Assembly (NCBI GenBank): GCA_021030915.1
Contig: JAGEMR010000018.1
Location: forward strand, 62,001-126,000
Origin: Astrothelium macrocarpum
Lineage: Eukaryota; Ascomycota; Dothideomycetes; Trypetheliales; Trypetheliaceae
Direction: 5' to 3'
Length of the DNA stretch: 64,000 nucleotides
The notes beneath the pieces were generated by a model. It saw only the letters and a program-made list of their open reading frames with translations. It was not told where the DNA came from and ran no database searches. Positions 34,022 through 45,015 of the stretch are shown piece by piece (positions within the stretch are counted from its first letter, which is position 1; the number at the start of each line of letters is the position of its first letter). The position numbers and the translations under genes are program-made.

Positions 34022-34620
34022 TCGCCTGCTAGCATGCACCCAATGAGACAATGATGCACTACATGTGATCAACGCAACCGTAACCTCGCACGGTTTCGGT
34101 GCACCTTTATCGACATGTGGTAGAGCGGTTTTTTTTCCTTGTCCATCCCGTTATTTTGTTCCAACAGCACGCATCGTTAGAAGATGGCAGATTTTTGATC
34201 CCCCTATGTTTGTACCTCATGTCTTGTGAAATTGGTGGGCCGGCGGAATCGACAGTCTCCCTTGTATCATCAGGTGCCTGGGAGGGGAGTAGGTAGAAAG
34301 GTTCAATTGACGACGTTTGGAAATAACCACATTCCCTCGTGACAGTCTTCCTATGTTTCATTCCTATTTTTCTTCAATTCCATGGCTATCTCTTATCAAG
34401 CAGTGAGACGTCACTGTTTTTGGCATTTTGCCGATAATTTGGGCACACGACACTGGCGGTCGGGGCTTCAAACAGCGGGGCCGATTGTGACTCGACCTCG
34501 ACAAAATCCATGCTGCCACTACTACAACTCCTTGCTCCGCTCCCCCTTTTCACGAGAACACTTTATTCCCTTTGAAAAAGTTCTACAAGCGGTCAACTTG
34601 GGATAGATCTAAGAAGCACA
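34022..34620. other. Intergenic region
   Basis: 600 bases between scs2 and the asparagine synthetase gene, both plus strand. It holds a T-rich 3' flank and the downstream promoter; I see no gene. Confidence 0.5.
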
Positions 34621-36593
34621 ATGTGCGGCATATTCGCGTGCCATTGGTAAGCCCACTGTCATTTTTGAGTTTCAAGGATTCACATGACAATACAGCAAGG
34701 GAATTGACTGATATTCTCGAAGCCATCCAGATGTACAAAAATTCAAGCCTACTGCCTTGCGCATGGGCAAGGCGGTGCGACACCGTGGACCGGATTGGAG
34801 CGGAAATCATCTTGCCAACAAAACCATTCTGGTCCACGAGCGTCTCTCCATTGTTGGGGTGGACACTGGGGCACAGCCTCTTTTGAGCGAGGATGGAACC
34901 ATTGCGTTAGCGGTCAATGGTGAGATTTATAACCATAAAATCATCAGGCACCAACATCTCCAAAGACCTTATGCATTCAAAACGCATTCCGATTGCGAAG
35001 TCATCATTCCATTGGTACCGAGCCTCACTGACAAGGTCAATATATGCGCTAACCATCGAGATAGTACATTGAGCATGGCATTGATGCGCCAAAGTATCTC
35101 GACGGCATGTTCTCTTGGGTATTGCATGACAAAGTACAAGACAGAGTGATCGCGGCTCGAGATCCGATAGGCATCACTACGTTTTATATTGGCAGATCTA
35201 GCCAAACACCTAAAGCAGTATACTTTGCTTCGGAGCTGAAATGTCTCCATCCAGTTTGTGATGATATTTCTTACTTTCCGCCGGGTCATGTTTACGACTC
35301 CAACACTGACTCTCTTACACGCTACTACACACCGCAATGGCTTATAGAACCCACCAATGTGCCAAGTACGCCGGTAGACTACAAAATTCTTCGTTCGACT
35401 TTCGAGCGTTCTGTCAGAAAGCGATTAATGGCAGAAGTTCCGTATGGTGTATTACTTTCTGGTGGACTTGACTCCAGTCTTGTGGCGTCAATAACCAAAC
35501 GTGAGATACTCAAGCTACAAGAGCAGATGAGCCCTTCACGGGGAGAAGTCAATGGATACAACGATCAGACCAATGTCGAGGACCTTGCTGGTGTTGATGA
35601 TGAATATCGATTATCTTCAGTCGGCTTCACTGGCGATAAATTGCATTCATTTTCCATTGGCTTGCCTGGCGCACCCGACTCCAAAGCTGCTCTCGAGGTT
35701 GCAAAGTTCTTAGGTACCATACATCATAGCTTTACCTTTACCATTGAAGATGGATTGAATGCGCTTTCGGATGTGATTCTTCACCTTGAATCCTATGATG
35801 TCACAACAATCAGGGCATCCACTCCAATGTTTTTGTTGAGTCGTAAAATCAAGGCAATGGGAGTCAAGATGGTCTTGAGCGGAGAGGGTAGTGATGAGAT
35901 ATTTGGTGGATATCTCTATTTCCATGCTGCGCCCGACAAAAAGGCGTTCCACGAAGAAACCGTCCGGCGTGTTCAGAACCTTCACCTTGCTGATTGCTTG
36001 AGAGCCAACAAATCAACTTCGGCATGGGGTGTTGAAGCGCGTGTCCCTTTTCTTGACAAGCAGTTCTTGGATGTCGCAATGAACATTGATCCTGCAGAGA
36101 AGATGATCACAAAAGAGCGCATTGAAAAGTACATTATAAGAAAAGCTTTCGATACAAGTGACGAGCCAGAAACCAAGCCTTATTTACCTGATCACATCCT
36201 CTGGAGACAGAAAGAGCAATTCAGCGATGGTGTTGGATACGGCTGGATTGACGCATTGAAGGATAATGCGGAACTTCATGTTACTGACGAAGACATGAAA
36301 AACCCAAAGGCTGAATGGGGCAATGACATTCCAGATACCAAGGAAGCGTAGGCGTAGTAGTGCTCCTTATCGAGTGACGTATGCTAATCAAAGTAGGTAT
36401 TGGTATCGGTGCATGTTTGACGAACATTTCCCACCGTACTGTGCTTCAACAGTGATGAGGTGGACACCGACTTGGTCCAAGCAGACTGATCCCAGCGGAC
36501 GGTGAGTCACGAATGATGGTTTCTCAAGGGAACGCTCTAACTCTTTCTAGCGCTATATCAACCCATATCAACAAATACGAAGACAAGGAATAG
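34621..36593 (+). CDS. asn2: Asparagine synthetase (glutamine-hydrolysing)
   Basis: Converts aspartate, glutamine and ATP to asparagine and glutamate in the cytosol. Exons 34621-34646, 34723-35014, 35065-36347, 36397-36501 and 36551-36593 give 582 aa. Cys2 follows the start Met (MCGIFACH), the class II glutaminase nucleophile. The glutaminase domain continues RHRGPDWSG, HERLSIVGVD, VNGEIYNH and YLDGMFSWVL. The synthetase PP-loop is LLSGGLDSSLVASI, followed by SGEGSDEIFGGYLYF and GVEARVPFLDK. The C-terminal exons encode YWYRCMFDEHFPPY and end INKYEDKE. Intron 1 ends at CTCGAAG, chosen to give CHPDVQKF. This is full length for the fungal family, and the catalytic motifs are intact. Confidence 0.95.
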
Positions 36594-37161
36594 CTTGCTA
36601 CAGCCTACTTATCGTCGCGGGTGCTTGATTGTGTGACCAACAAACACGTTCTGAACTCTCATTATACGTCGATTCGGTTGTTAGAGGCACGCTTGATCTG
36701 GAGATTAGAATCAATCGGCGGCTTTCGTCTTCCCACAGCTTTTGCGTATAGAAGTGATTTTTACAAGGGCGTACTTTCAGAAGCAAGGCGCTGGACCTAG
36801 ATAGATGGCATTGATGATTGAAAGACATGGCATAAACTTGCCAGACCAGTGTTCCTTGCATCTAGTATTTGATTGGTGTCGCTGTTTGAATTGACGGAGT
36901 AATTTTGATGGGAGTCAATGAGAAGAGCGGAAGCAAATGGAGCACTTCCGAATGCGGACAGGTGGAGGGTGAGCCGGGCTTGAGCGTCGAATCGGGCGAG
37001 ACGCAGGCAGAGCGTGCTCTTGTGCCTGCTCGAACCTCCATCGTCCTCCCAAATTTCCCCGGCATCCGACATCTCCCTTTTCCCTCCCAACAATCTGATT
37101 GTACATTACACCACTCGGTCCATACATCCGGTCGTCTTCTTTTGTACATTCCAATCTCATC
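36594..37161. other. Intergenic region, porin promoter
   Basis: 568 bases ending in a pyrimidine-rich stretch (TCCCTTTTCCCTCCC) upstream of the porin ATG. Frames of about 100 codons on both strands overlap here but have no features. Confidence 0.5.
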
Positions 37162-38417
37162 ATGGCTACCTCAAGCTTCACTGCGCCTTCCGTCTCACAT
37201 GAGCTCCCCATTCCAGCTTTCTCAGACATTGCAAAGTCCGCAAACGACGTGAGCTGCTAACATCATTTACTGACGTAAATTTTGTCGTTAACAATTTACT
37301 CTACAGCTCCTGAACAAGGACTTTTACCACGCTGCTGCCGGTGAATGCTCTTCGATGCCTAGACTATACCATCTACTAACTTGGCTTCAACAGCTGATGT
37401 CCAAGTCAAGCTAAAGACCCCCAATGATGTCGCCGTTACTATCAAGGGAAAGAACACGCATGACGCTGCGACATCTGGCTCTGTGAGTGCTCAATTCAGT
37501 GATTGATCCAAGCGGAACAGCTCTAACAACATTGCTCGTCCAGGTCGAGGGGAAATACACCGTCAAACCGCAGGGTATGCAAATTTTCTTCTGCTCCCTC
37601 TCCGTACCTCTCTATTGGGTGCCGACAGAAGGAATATACAGCTCCCTAATAACATTCGGTGATCCGTCGTCACGTCTACATACGTTGCTGATGTGTCGAA
37701 TACCAGGTGTGACCGTTACCCAGGGATGGACTACGCAAAAACTCCTCGACACCAAGGTTGAACTCGACAACACCGTCGCCAAGGGCTTGAAGCTCGAAGT
37801 TCAGAATCTATTCTCCCCCGAAGCCGGAGACAAGGGCCAAAAAGTCAATTTCCACTTCAAGCAACCCGCCTTCCATACTCGTGCCTTTTTCGACCGCAGT
37901 GCCGCTGGTAACCTCTCTGCTGTCATTGATGCCGTTGGTGGATACGAGGGCTTCCTCGTTGGCGGCGAAGCGGGTTACGATGTTACCAAAGCTGCCATTA
38001 CGCGCTACTCTGCTGCCATCGGTTACCAGACCCCTGCCTACACCGCTGCTCTTGTTTCCACAAGCAATATGCAGGTCTTTGCCGGTTCATACTACCACAA
38101 GGTCAACAGCCAGGTTGAGGCTGGTGTTAAGACTACATACGACACAAAGGCGGGCAACACAATGGGTCTTGAGCTAGCTACCAAGTACAAGCTTGATCCT
38201 GCATCTTTTGCCAAGGTAAATTCTACCGCCTGAACAATCGCCAAATACGAGTCTAATAAGAATGTAGGCCAAGATTAACGACCAAGGTATCGCTGCCGTA
38301 GCTTACAACACCAAGGTCAATTCTGGACTCACCTTTGGCGTGGGTCTATCCCTTGATACCAAGAAGTTGAATGAAGCCGGTCACAAGGTCGGTACTAGCT
38401 TCGTCTTTGAGGGTTAA
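37162..38417 (+). CDS. por1: Mitochondrial outer-membrane porin (VDAC)
   Basis: Beta-barrel channel for metabolites in the mitochondrial outer membrane. Six exons, 37162-37248, 37307-37340, 37394-37482, 37544-37574, 37707-38215 and 38268-38417, give 299 aa. The N-terminal helix region includes FSDIAKSANDLLNKDFYH, the conserved VDAC start. Beta-strand repeats follow (VQVKLKTPNDVAVTIKG, GVTVTQGWTTQKLLDTKVEL, VNFHFKQPAFHTRAFFD). The C-terminal strands are GLTFGVGLSLDTKKLNEAGH and KVGTSFVFEG, close to the eukaryotic porin signature. A short extension (MATSSFTAPSVSHELP) precedes the usual start. The 132-base intron 4 is longer than its neighbours. Five introns in the first half are typical of fungal porin genes. 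Confidence 0.94.
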
Positions 38418-38676
38418 GTGTGTGCGCATTGAATCCAAGGGGAAAGAACGTCGAAGAAGATGATATACTTGGGGGGTTTTCACGGAATGGTGTCAATCTG
38501 TAGTTTAAGTGTAGCATATGCCGCGATAGAACCGACACAAGACAGTTGGATGCATAAGTTGCTTTCGTGACTAACGTACATAGCAATCAAAGTATCTAAA
38601 TTTTCCCACAGGCCTCTCTAACCATGCCAAACTCCATTCAATATGTACATGTCTTAACACATTAAAACCCACCTCT

Positions 38677-39596
38677 TCATCCCTCTCTCCCCCTCCCACC
38701 CGTCTCCACCACCAAGCTCGGCACAACCACACACCCCGTCACCACCCCCGTCAACACCAAAAAACTCATCAAAAAACTGCCCCCTCCCCCTCCACCAGCC
38801 CCATCCACCTCATTCCCCCACTCATCCACCACGTACCCCCCTCTCGCACCCCTCTGCCGTCCCCGCCACCCCTCCACATTCCTTTGCGTCCGCAAATGGC
38901 CCACCCGATCAAAATGCGGCACGTCGTCATCGCCCACACCTGCACCGGGGCCAAACGCTCCCTTCGCGCCCGCATACGCGCCCCCTTCAGTCGCCCCGCT
39001 CGCACCGGTTTTCTCCCCCCGCTTCCCGCGCGCCCGCATCGCGTCCCAGCCGCCACTGCGGTAGAAGCTCGGCGGCGGCCCGCGGAACGCGCCGCGTCGC
39101 TTGCTGAGGCCCGAGGCCGGGCGGCCGCCGGCGGGACCAGATGTGCTGGCGCTGGAGTAGGAGCCTCGGTTGGGGGCAGAGGAGGCGGGGAAGATGGAGG
39201 CGTCGTAGTGGGCGCGCGCGGACGGGTTGGAGAGGGTGGTGTAGGCGGTGGAGAGGGTTTGGAAGCGCGATGGAGCTGTGGGGTCGGTCGGGTGGAGGTC
39301 GGGGTGGTGGCACTTGGAGAGGGTGTAGAATTGTCTGGGAGGGGGGTTGGTGAGTTTGTGGTTTGAAAAAGGGGGAGGGGAGGGGAAAGGAGAAAGGGAG
39401 GATTGTACTTTTTGATTTCAGCGGGGGATGCGCTGGGGGAGAGTTCGAGAGTTTCGTAGTGGTTTGGCGGGTTATCGGTTTGGTGCACGTGAGGGCTGTT
39501 GTGGAATTGATGCCGCTTGGACTTAGGAGCGTGGATGACGCGGTGCCATTGTTGAGGGGGAAGGCGATGTAGAAAATTGGATGAGCGATGGAGCAT
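38677..39596 (-). CDS. J-domain (DnaJ-like) protein with C-terminal membrane span
   Basis: Hsp70 co-chaperone. Exon 1 is 39596-39409 and exon 2 is 39334-38677 (281 aa). The N-terminus is Arg/His-rich and lacks acidic residues, which fits a mitochondrial presequence (MLHRSSNFLHRLPPQQWHR). The J domain is at residues about 44-110: HYETLELSPSASPAEIKKQF, then KCHHPDLHP with the catalytic HPD, and FQTLSTAYTTLSNPSARAHY. The central part is Gly/Arg-rich. A hydrophobic segment near the C-terminus (SFLMSFLVLTGVVTGCVVV) suggests a single membrane anchor. The exon 2 DNA is very GC-rich compared with both flanks. The HPD motif is intact, so it should still stimulate Hsp70. Confidence 0.88.
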
Positions 39597-39737
39597 CCCT
39601 CATGACTGTGGGGTGTTGGAGGATGAGTTGGAGGGAATTGAATATGTAAATTTCAATGACGAAGTGGGATGATCAGGAAATAATGTTCGAGGGTACGCCG
39701 AACCTGTACTTGCTGCGCTTTGCGCACAGCGCTCCCT

Positions 39738-39918
39738 GCGACCGCGATACATATCATCGCTGCAGGCTTCATGGGGGGAACCCCATACCATTCCAAGCCA
39801 TTAGAACCGGCCAACAATTTGATGAAAAAGTATCTCTCAAGATTTCCCTAATTTCTACTGCTGAGGGCCTATCGATGAGGTAAGTGGCGATTTTATCTTT
39901 CACGGTCGCGGGTGACAT
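39738..39918 (-). mobile_element. MITE-like element, copy D (ends missing)
   Basis: Inverted relative to copy B. Its left part (from GCGACCGCGATACATATCAT through GGGGGGAACCCCATACC) matches the reverse complement of the right half of copy B. Its right part (CTGAGGGCCTATCGATGAGG to GGTCGCGGGTGACAT) matches the reverse complement of the left half. The outermost terminal bases present in copy B are not recognisable, so this is a decayed or truncated copy. It is non-coding. Confidence 0.68.
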
Positions 39919-40134
39919 CCCCATCAGCCTCACTCATATCTTTTCAAGGGCCATCTTCCCGCCACGATTCCAGCTCCCGTATATCCTGTACGCCTTCGTC
40001 ATGTACAGATATCCCACCGCTCCTCTATGAGAATCCGACTACCAACGCTATTGCGGTTGGCGACCCTGCCTGCTAAGTTTTGCACACCGAGCAGAAGCAA
40101 CACCCAAAAATGCGGCTTTTGAAACGCATAGTAA

Positions 40135-40381
40135 CACCAGTGGATGTGATAAGAAATGTCACCCGCGACCGCAGAAGAGTTAATTCGCCGCAAGCTACGT
40201 CGGGACAACTCCATGCCATTCTAAATAATTACAAACTGTTAATAATCCGTCAACTACTCATTGAGAAATAGATTTTGAAGATATTGCCGTATGCTCTTGT
40301 TGAGGGCCTCCCGACGATGTCTGCGGCGAATTATATCTTTTGGAACCGCGGATGATATTTCTTGTTGCATACACTAGTGGT
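40135..40381 (+). mobile_element. MITE-like element, copy A, ~70-bp imperfect inverted termini
   Basis: Starts CACCAGTGGATGTGATAAGA and continues AATGTCACCCGCGACCG. The right end, read in reverse complement, gives AAGAAATATCATCCGCGG and then AATTCGCCGCA and CGTCGGGA, matching the left arm over about 70 bases. The middle of about 110 bases is AT-rich and non-coding. No matching target duplication is obvious. It lies 346 bases beyond the stop codon of the HET-domain gene. Confidence 0.78.
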
Positions 40382-40726
40382 AGGATCAGATTTGCCAAAC
40401 CCGACGAAGCCGTTTGAGTGAACCAACTTTGAAGATCGTTGTGGTGGATGTGAGGCTAACGTCTAGCACCGGACCGGCACGATTAAATCCTCTCCCTGCA
40501 GCACAGATTTGAACCATAGCGATATCATCTTAGTCAAGTCATCATGAAGTAGCTACAATTTGTCGCCGCTATGTGGGCTTCCGGTTCCTAGTAAGGCGAA
40601 GGGAATAACCAGCCAACCGGCCAGCCCCTTCTCAGATATCCATAACTCCTGGAGACATCGTTACCCGTGCAGTCATTGTTCGATGGTTGCTTCATCGTTG
40701 TGAAACCTTGAAAGTATTTGTGGTAG

Positions 40727-43090
40727 TCAGTCTTCATCGCCATCCACACACCATTTTTGCATCGTGCACCTGGCGCCAAACATCAACGCGCCCTCCCCAC
40801 GACGAAAAGAATCCGATTTTTCCCTAATGACGTTGTTATTCGTTTCACTACGAACCCAGACCCTACAGATTATTTTGACCCATTTTATCTTCCCTTGTTG
40901 AAGGTGTCCTTTGGTTTGAGCCAAAGCGCCAATTTCCCACCATTCCGTTGGCCGATCGGTGCACATGATGATGGAAAGCTCACTTTTGGTGCACACTCTA
41001 GTCTGCCAGAAAGTCTTCCAATCCTTAGCCTGGCCTGCATAGTCCACGAATATCTTTACCCATTTATGCATGCCCTGATCTAACGGAACCCAGAAGATCT
41101 CACAGTCAGGTGACACATCTGGGCAATCAAGGATCATAGCAGGAAATTCCACGAGAAGTCCACGCGACATGATTGAACCGGCGCGCTGGGGCGGTCGCAT
41201 AAGAGGATAAGAAAGCGCTTGTCGAGTCAACCAGATTCGAGGCGCCCAACCATAACCTTTCGTCTCCTTAACTTCTTTCATAATCAATTTGGGGCCAGGG
41301 ACAAAGATGATCCCAGAGGGGATACCAAGTCTCTCGCTTGTATCAAGCATGTCAAGAAATTTCACCATTCTCTTTGCAGTCAATACTTCCTCCGTGCCAC
41401 CCATGATGTTTTCCAACTCTGTCACGTCAAGCCCAAGTATGTTTGCCAAAACGATTGTTTCATCCGCAGCTTTGCTAATTGTGCAAAATTGAACTGCAGA
41501 CCAAGCACGGGGCACTTGATAATCTGGGTCACAACGTACTATAGAGACAATGTACCGAAATGGGTACCCTGCCTTCCAAATAAAGTGATTCGGGTCGTCC
41601 AGATCATCTCTGGCCTTTTCCTGTGCTGCTGCTATTTTTTTAATGCTGGTCACGTCATCTCGGAATTCAATGTACAAATCTTTGGCAAGAATCGCTTCCT
41701 GTAGCGTCCAGAGTCGCTTTGACCAACCGGATAATCTCAATCTCATGTTGATCTCGAACTTTGATGTAAATGCCCGGTTTTGGATAAATACACGGTCCCA
41801 AATTAGCACCGCTTGTGCCTTTCGATACACGACTTTCATCTGGTTGATGGCCTTGCTGCGCGTAAGAGCGTCACGCGGTAGACAGAGCACGTCAGCCCAG
41901 AACCAAATCTGCGCAGCGGGATCGCGCTGGTTTCTAAACTTTTCGAGGATCCGATCAAATGTATCTTGTGCGCGCACGATCTGACATTGATGCATGCGGC
42001 GATTATTCTTGCCTCGAGCATCAGTCATACTTAACAACAGGCCGTCTTCCCAAGTATGTGATAACGCGCCAAAAATAACGCTATCCTTCTCCAAGTCGAA
42101 ACCATCGAATCGCGCGCCATTATTAGTCCAGCAGACCAAAGGCGTCTTGCCGTTTCTGATCCAGCCATTCAAGACTGCGTCCTCTTCACCTTCCATGGGG
42201 CAAGACCTGCCGTCACAGCCATTGAGATGCAGCGCTTCTTTGATCTCAGGCTTGATCCTCTTGGCAACACAATTTTGTGTCGTACATCTATCATGATCTT
42301 CCACACTATACGGTTGCAAGGCTTCCAATCAAGACATACAATATAATATGCTGACCTCAGTGATGGTAGACTCGTAGCCACGAATGTCGAATTTGCAACA
42401 TCTCTTCTTCTTCATTTGATTCCTACAAAACACGCTATATCCCCAACCCTTCTCCGTGTTCGCAGGATCTTTATAGAAGCGCTTAATTTGACCCAGTAAG
42501 TGTGATTTCAACTTCGGCCGTTCACGTTGCAGAGTTTCGCCCAAGATAGCGATGGCCAGTGTGAGTTCAATTTTCAAGCGGCCGTCCGGCTTGTGCCGCG
42601 GCCGTAGCACTTCTGTTTCATGTGTAGAATCGTCGTAGTCCATGGAGTCGTATGAACAATGCTTTGAGATAAATCTTCTGGCGTTCTCAAGGGCATTCGA
42701 AGTTCTGATGTACTGGGTAATCGTGGGGTTGGCATCAGGCTCCGCAATCGCATTTGCTCTTTCTTGCCATTCTTTACACAACGTACTGAGCTTCTTGGTG
42801 CTGAGAATTGGGCCCTGTTGGCCTCGTCTACAGAAATCATGGGAATTGATATCCCTGTCTAAAACTTGAGCAAGCAGTCCAAAAAACAGCCATTGAAGTA
42901 AAAATGTGTTTGCTTCGTCCTGAGTCATATCAGGTCTTAGCCCATGTTCAAGGAGGTCTTCGTAATCGTGATACTTCCAGGGATCACTTGAGGGTATGGT
43001 AAAGAAGTCCCCCGGTTTAAACGTTGTCGTTTGGGTCCCGTAGAAGAAAATCTCTGGATGTCCGACGCCAAAATTTGGAAGGTGATCCAT
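40727..43090 (-). CDS. HET-domain (heterokaryon incompatibility-like) protein
   Basis: Member of the HET family, many of which trigger cell death after fusion of genetically different hyphae. The exons proposed are 43090-42382 and 42321-40727 (767 aa). Two long frames in the same reading frame are separated by one TGA at 42331-42329. A 60-base intron (donor GTGGCT, acceptor GAAG) removes the stop and joins CKFDI to PLQPYSVEDHDRC. HET core motifs are present from about residue 319: VIFGALSHTWEDGL, IWFWADVLCLPRD, AQAVLIWDR and KRLWTLQEAILAKDLYIEF. The N-terminal 236 residues carry no known domain. The donor is weak, so a true nonsense mutation is a real alternative. The gene lies between two MITE-like copies. 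No signal peptide or clear membrane span is seen. Confidence 0.8.
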
Positions 43091-43569
43091 GTGTAAGTTA
43101 GTGGCGAAAGACCAATAGAAGATTATGCTGCTTGAAATGGTAAATTTGAAAGCTCTAGTCTAGGCTAGTTGGCGACTTATATATAACATGCTTTCTTTCA
43201 CATATGAAAATGATAAATCCGCTGGTCGTATCGTACTAATGAGAGAGCTTTGCCATGCCATTGTGTCAGATTTACTGGTGGTCCTTTTTTGGACACTATG
43301 ATCATCTGGTTCTGCGCAGACTCGTGACGCCTTCATTTGGCGTATTCTGCAGAACCATTCACAAATCTGCAGCAAGTATCTCGACATCACAACAGGGGTC
43401 TAAAAAATCCAAGCTTTAACAACCGGATTACGATCATATGAGATTAGGTCGAGGTCAGAATCGACCGATCTTATCAATAATCTACGCTGATAAGCAGCGT
43501 AATAAGAACAGTCGAATAAGTATCTTGAATGCTATTAAAAGATCTTTTAAGTAGCTTTTGTCCTAACTC
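43091..43569. promoter_or_regulatory. HET-gene upstream region
   Basis: AT-rich sequence between the HET start codon and MITE copy B. The proximal part (about 43150-43200) has TATATATAA at 43179-43187, about 90 bases above the ATG on the minus strand, a possible TATA element. I see no coding exon. Confidence 0.4.
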
Positions 43570-43800
43570 CACCAGTGGCTGCAATAAGAAATGTCATCCG
43601 CGACCGTAAAAGCTATGATTGCCACACACCTCATAGGGAGGCCCTCAGCAATGATAATCGAGAAAATCCTAAGAGATATTTCTTATTGTGTTGTTAATAG
43701 GCTCCAATACCTTAGATTTGTATGGGGTTCGCCCTACGAAGCCTGCGGCAATGATATGTATCGCGGTCGCGGGTGACATTTCTTATTGCAGCCACTGGTG
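43570..43800 (+). mobile_element. MITE-like element, copy B (most intact), 231 bp
   Basis: Terminal inverted repeats of 37 bases with one mismatch: the left end starts CACCAGTGGCTGCAATAAGA and runs to CCGCGACCG, and the right end is its mirror, finishing TTATTGCAGCCACTGGTG. ACTC precedes the left end and follows the right end, a possible 4-base target duplication. Inner arms are also partly complementary. It is non-coding, so any transposition would need a transposase from elsewhere. Copies A, C and D share both termini or inner arms. Confidence 0.82.
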
Positions 43801-45015
43801 ACTCTAAAACTGACCTTATTTGAATTGAATGATCGGCCCATCCGATCCAATCCGATTTGTGGCGGTGGTGGATCAGATTAGATTGGATCGATTTTGTCTT
43901 ATCACCACCTTACAAGACCACAATGTAACAAATGCCAACGCGCATCTTCTGATATATGGTCCAGCCATTTATAGATCGAGCTCCTAGAATCCGACCTGTT
44001 CGATCTCGGTCGAACCTAGTCTTAGACTCAAAATTACGGCTGGCTGGGTGTGCTTGCTTGAGTGCAATGTCCATCTATGCATAATCGCGAGTATCGATTT
44101 CGACAAAGGGCAGATTAGTGGATAAGGCTAATAATCGAGGGCGAGAAGTCTCCTCTACCGGGAATTAGCCAAACTCGCAAGCCGCTGTAGCCTACGGGCA
44201 AGGTGGTGATCAAACCACGTCGTGTTATTGGGGTTGACTCAACTTGATTTGTGGTTTCCATAAGTCCCGTAAGCGCTGCTCGGTGTGGTTTTGCAAAATA
44301 AGCCGCATGGATCGGAAGGACATGAGGGTCTCTTGATCGTATTCTGCCGCTCTGCGTGTCTGCCTACTTGCATCCAGGCCAGTGTTTGTATGCTTCTGGC
44401 GAACAAATCATCGATGAGATAGACTCGTGTCAACACTGTGCAGACTTCAAAGACAACGTGAAGTAAGCTATGGCATGCATGGTACCAGCTCAAGAAGAAA
44501 TATCGCCTAAGTGAGCTCATCCAACAATCAAAAATCGATCAGCCTTCAGGAACTATTCAAAATATGGGAATGCCACGTGAAGACGTGGCTGCTGTAGACC
44601 GGGACGGTGTGCGGGATTACCTAGAGAGACGAAATTTCTTTTCATTTTGGTTGAAAGGGGCAAAAATGCCTCAGAACTACATACGAGGTAGGGAAGAACC
44701 CCTGTGTGAACACCGGTATGCTAAATATTTCTCTATTGCAGTTTTCTCCTGTCTCATGCACCGGATACGTGGTCTGCTAGGTAGACGAACCGGCAAATAT
44801 GAGGATAGCTTCGGTTTCGTAGTCCAGACCTGCCTCAGAGCTGCAGGATGGGCTTACTAGCATCCTGCATGATACTGCGCGATTTTTTACAATGCTGCCT
44901 AATTCCCGGATTTTGTTCGATTAGATAGACGCAGCCCGGAAGCGATCCTCATAAGGAATTAAGGATAAGAATCCACGGCTGGGAGAGCCGCTCTACAACA
45001 CTTACTCAAGGCAGT
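43801..45015. other. Intergenic region, 1.2 kb
   Basis: Low-GC, no supported gene. A 98-codon plus-strand frame at 44564-44860 (Arg-rich, no domain) is not convincing. A GATC/GGATC-rich patch occurs at 43825-43895. Confidence 0.5.

Noticed and set aside
38884..39366. 160-codon plus-strand frame opposite the J-protein
   Set aside because: Gly/Arg/Ala-rich shadow; the minus strand carries the intact J domain with HPD.
44564..44860. 98-codon plus-strand frame between MITE copy B and the Clr5 gene
   Set aside because: It has a plausible start but no domain, no splice partners and isolated position. I could not separate it from chance.
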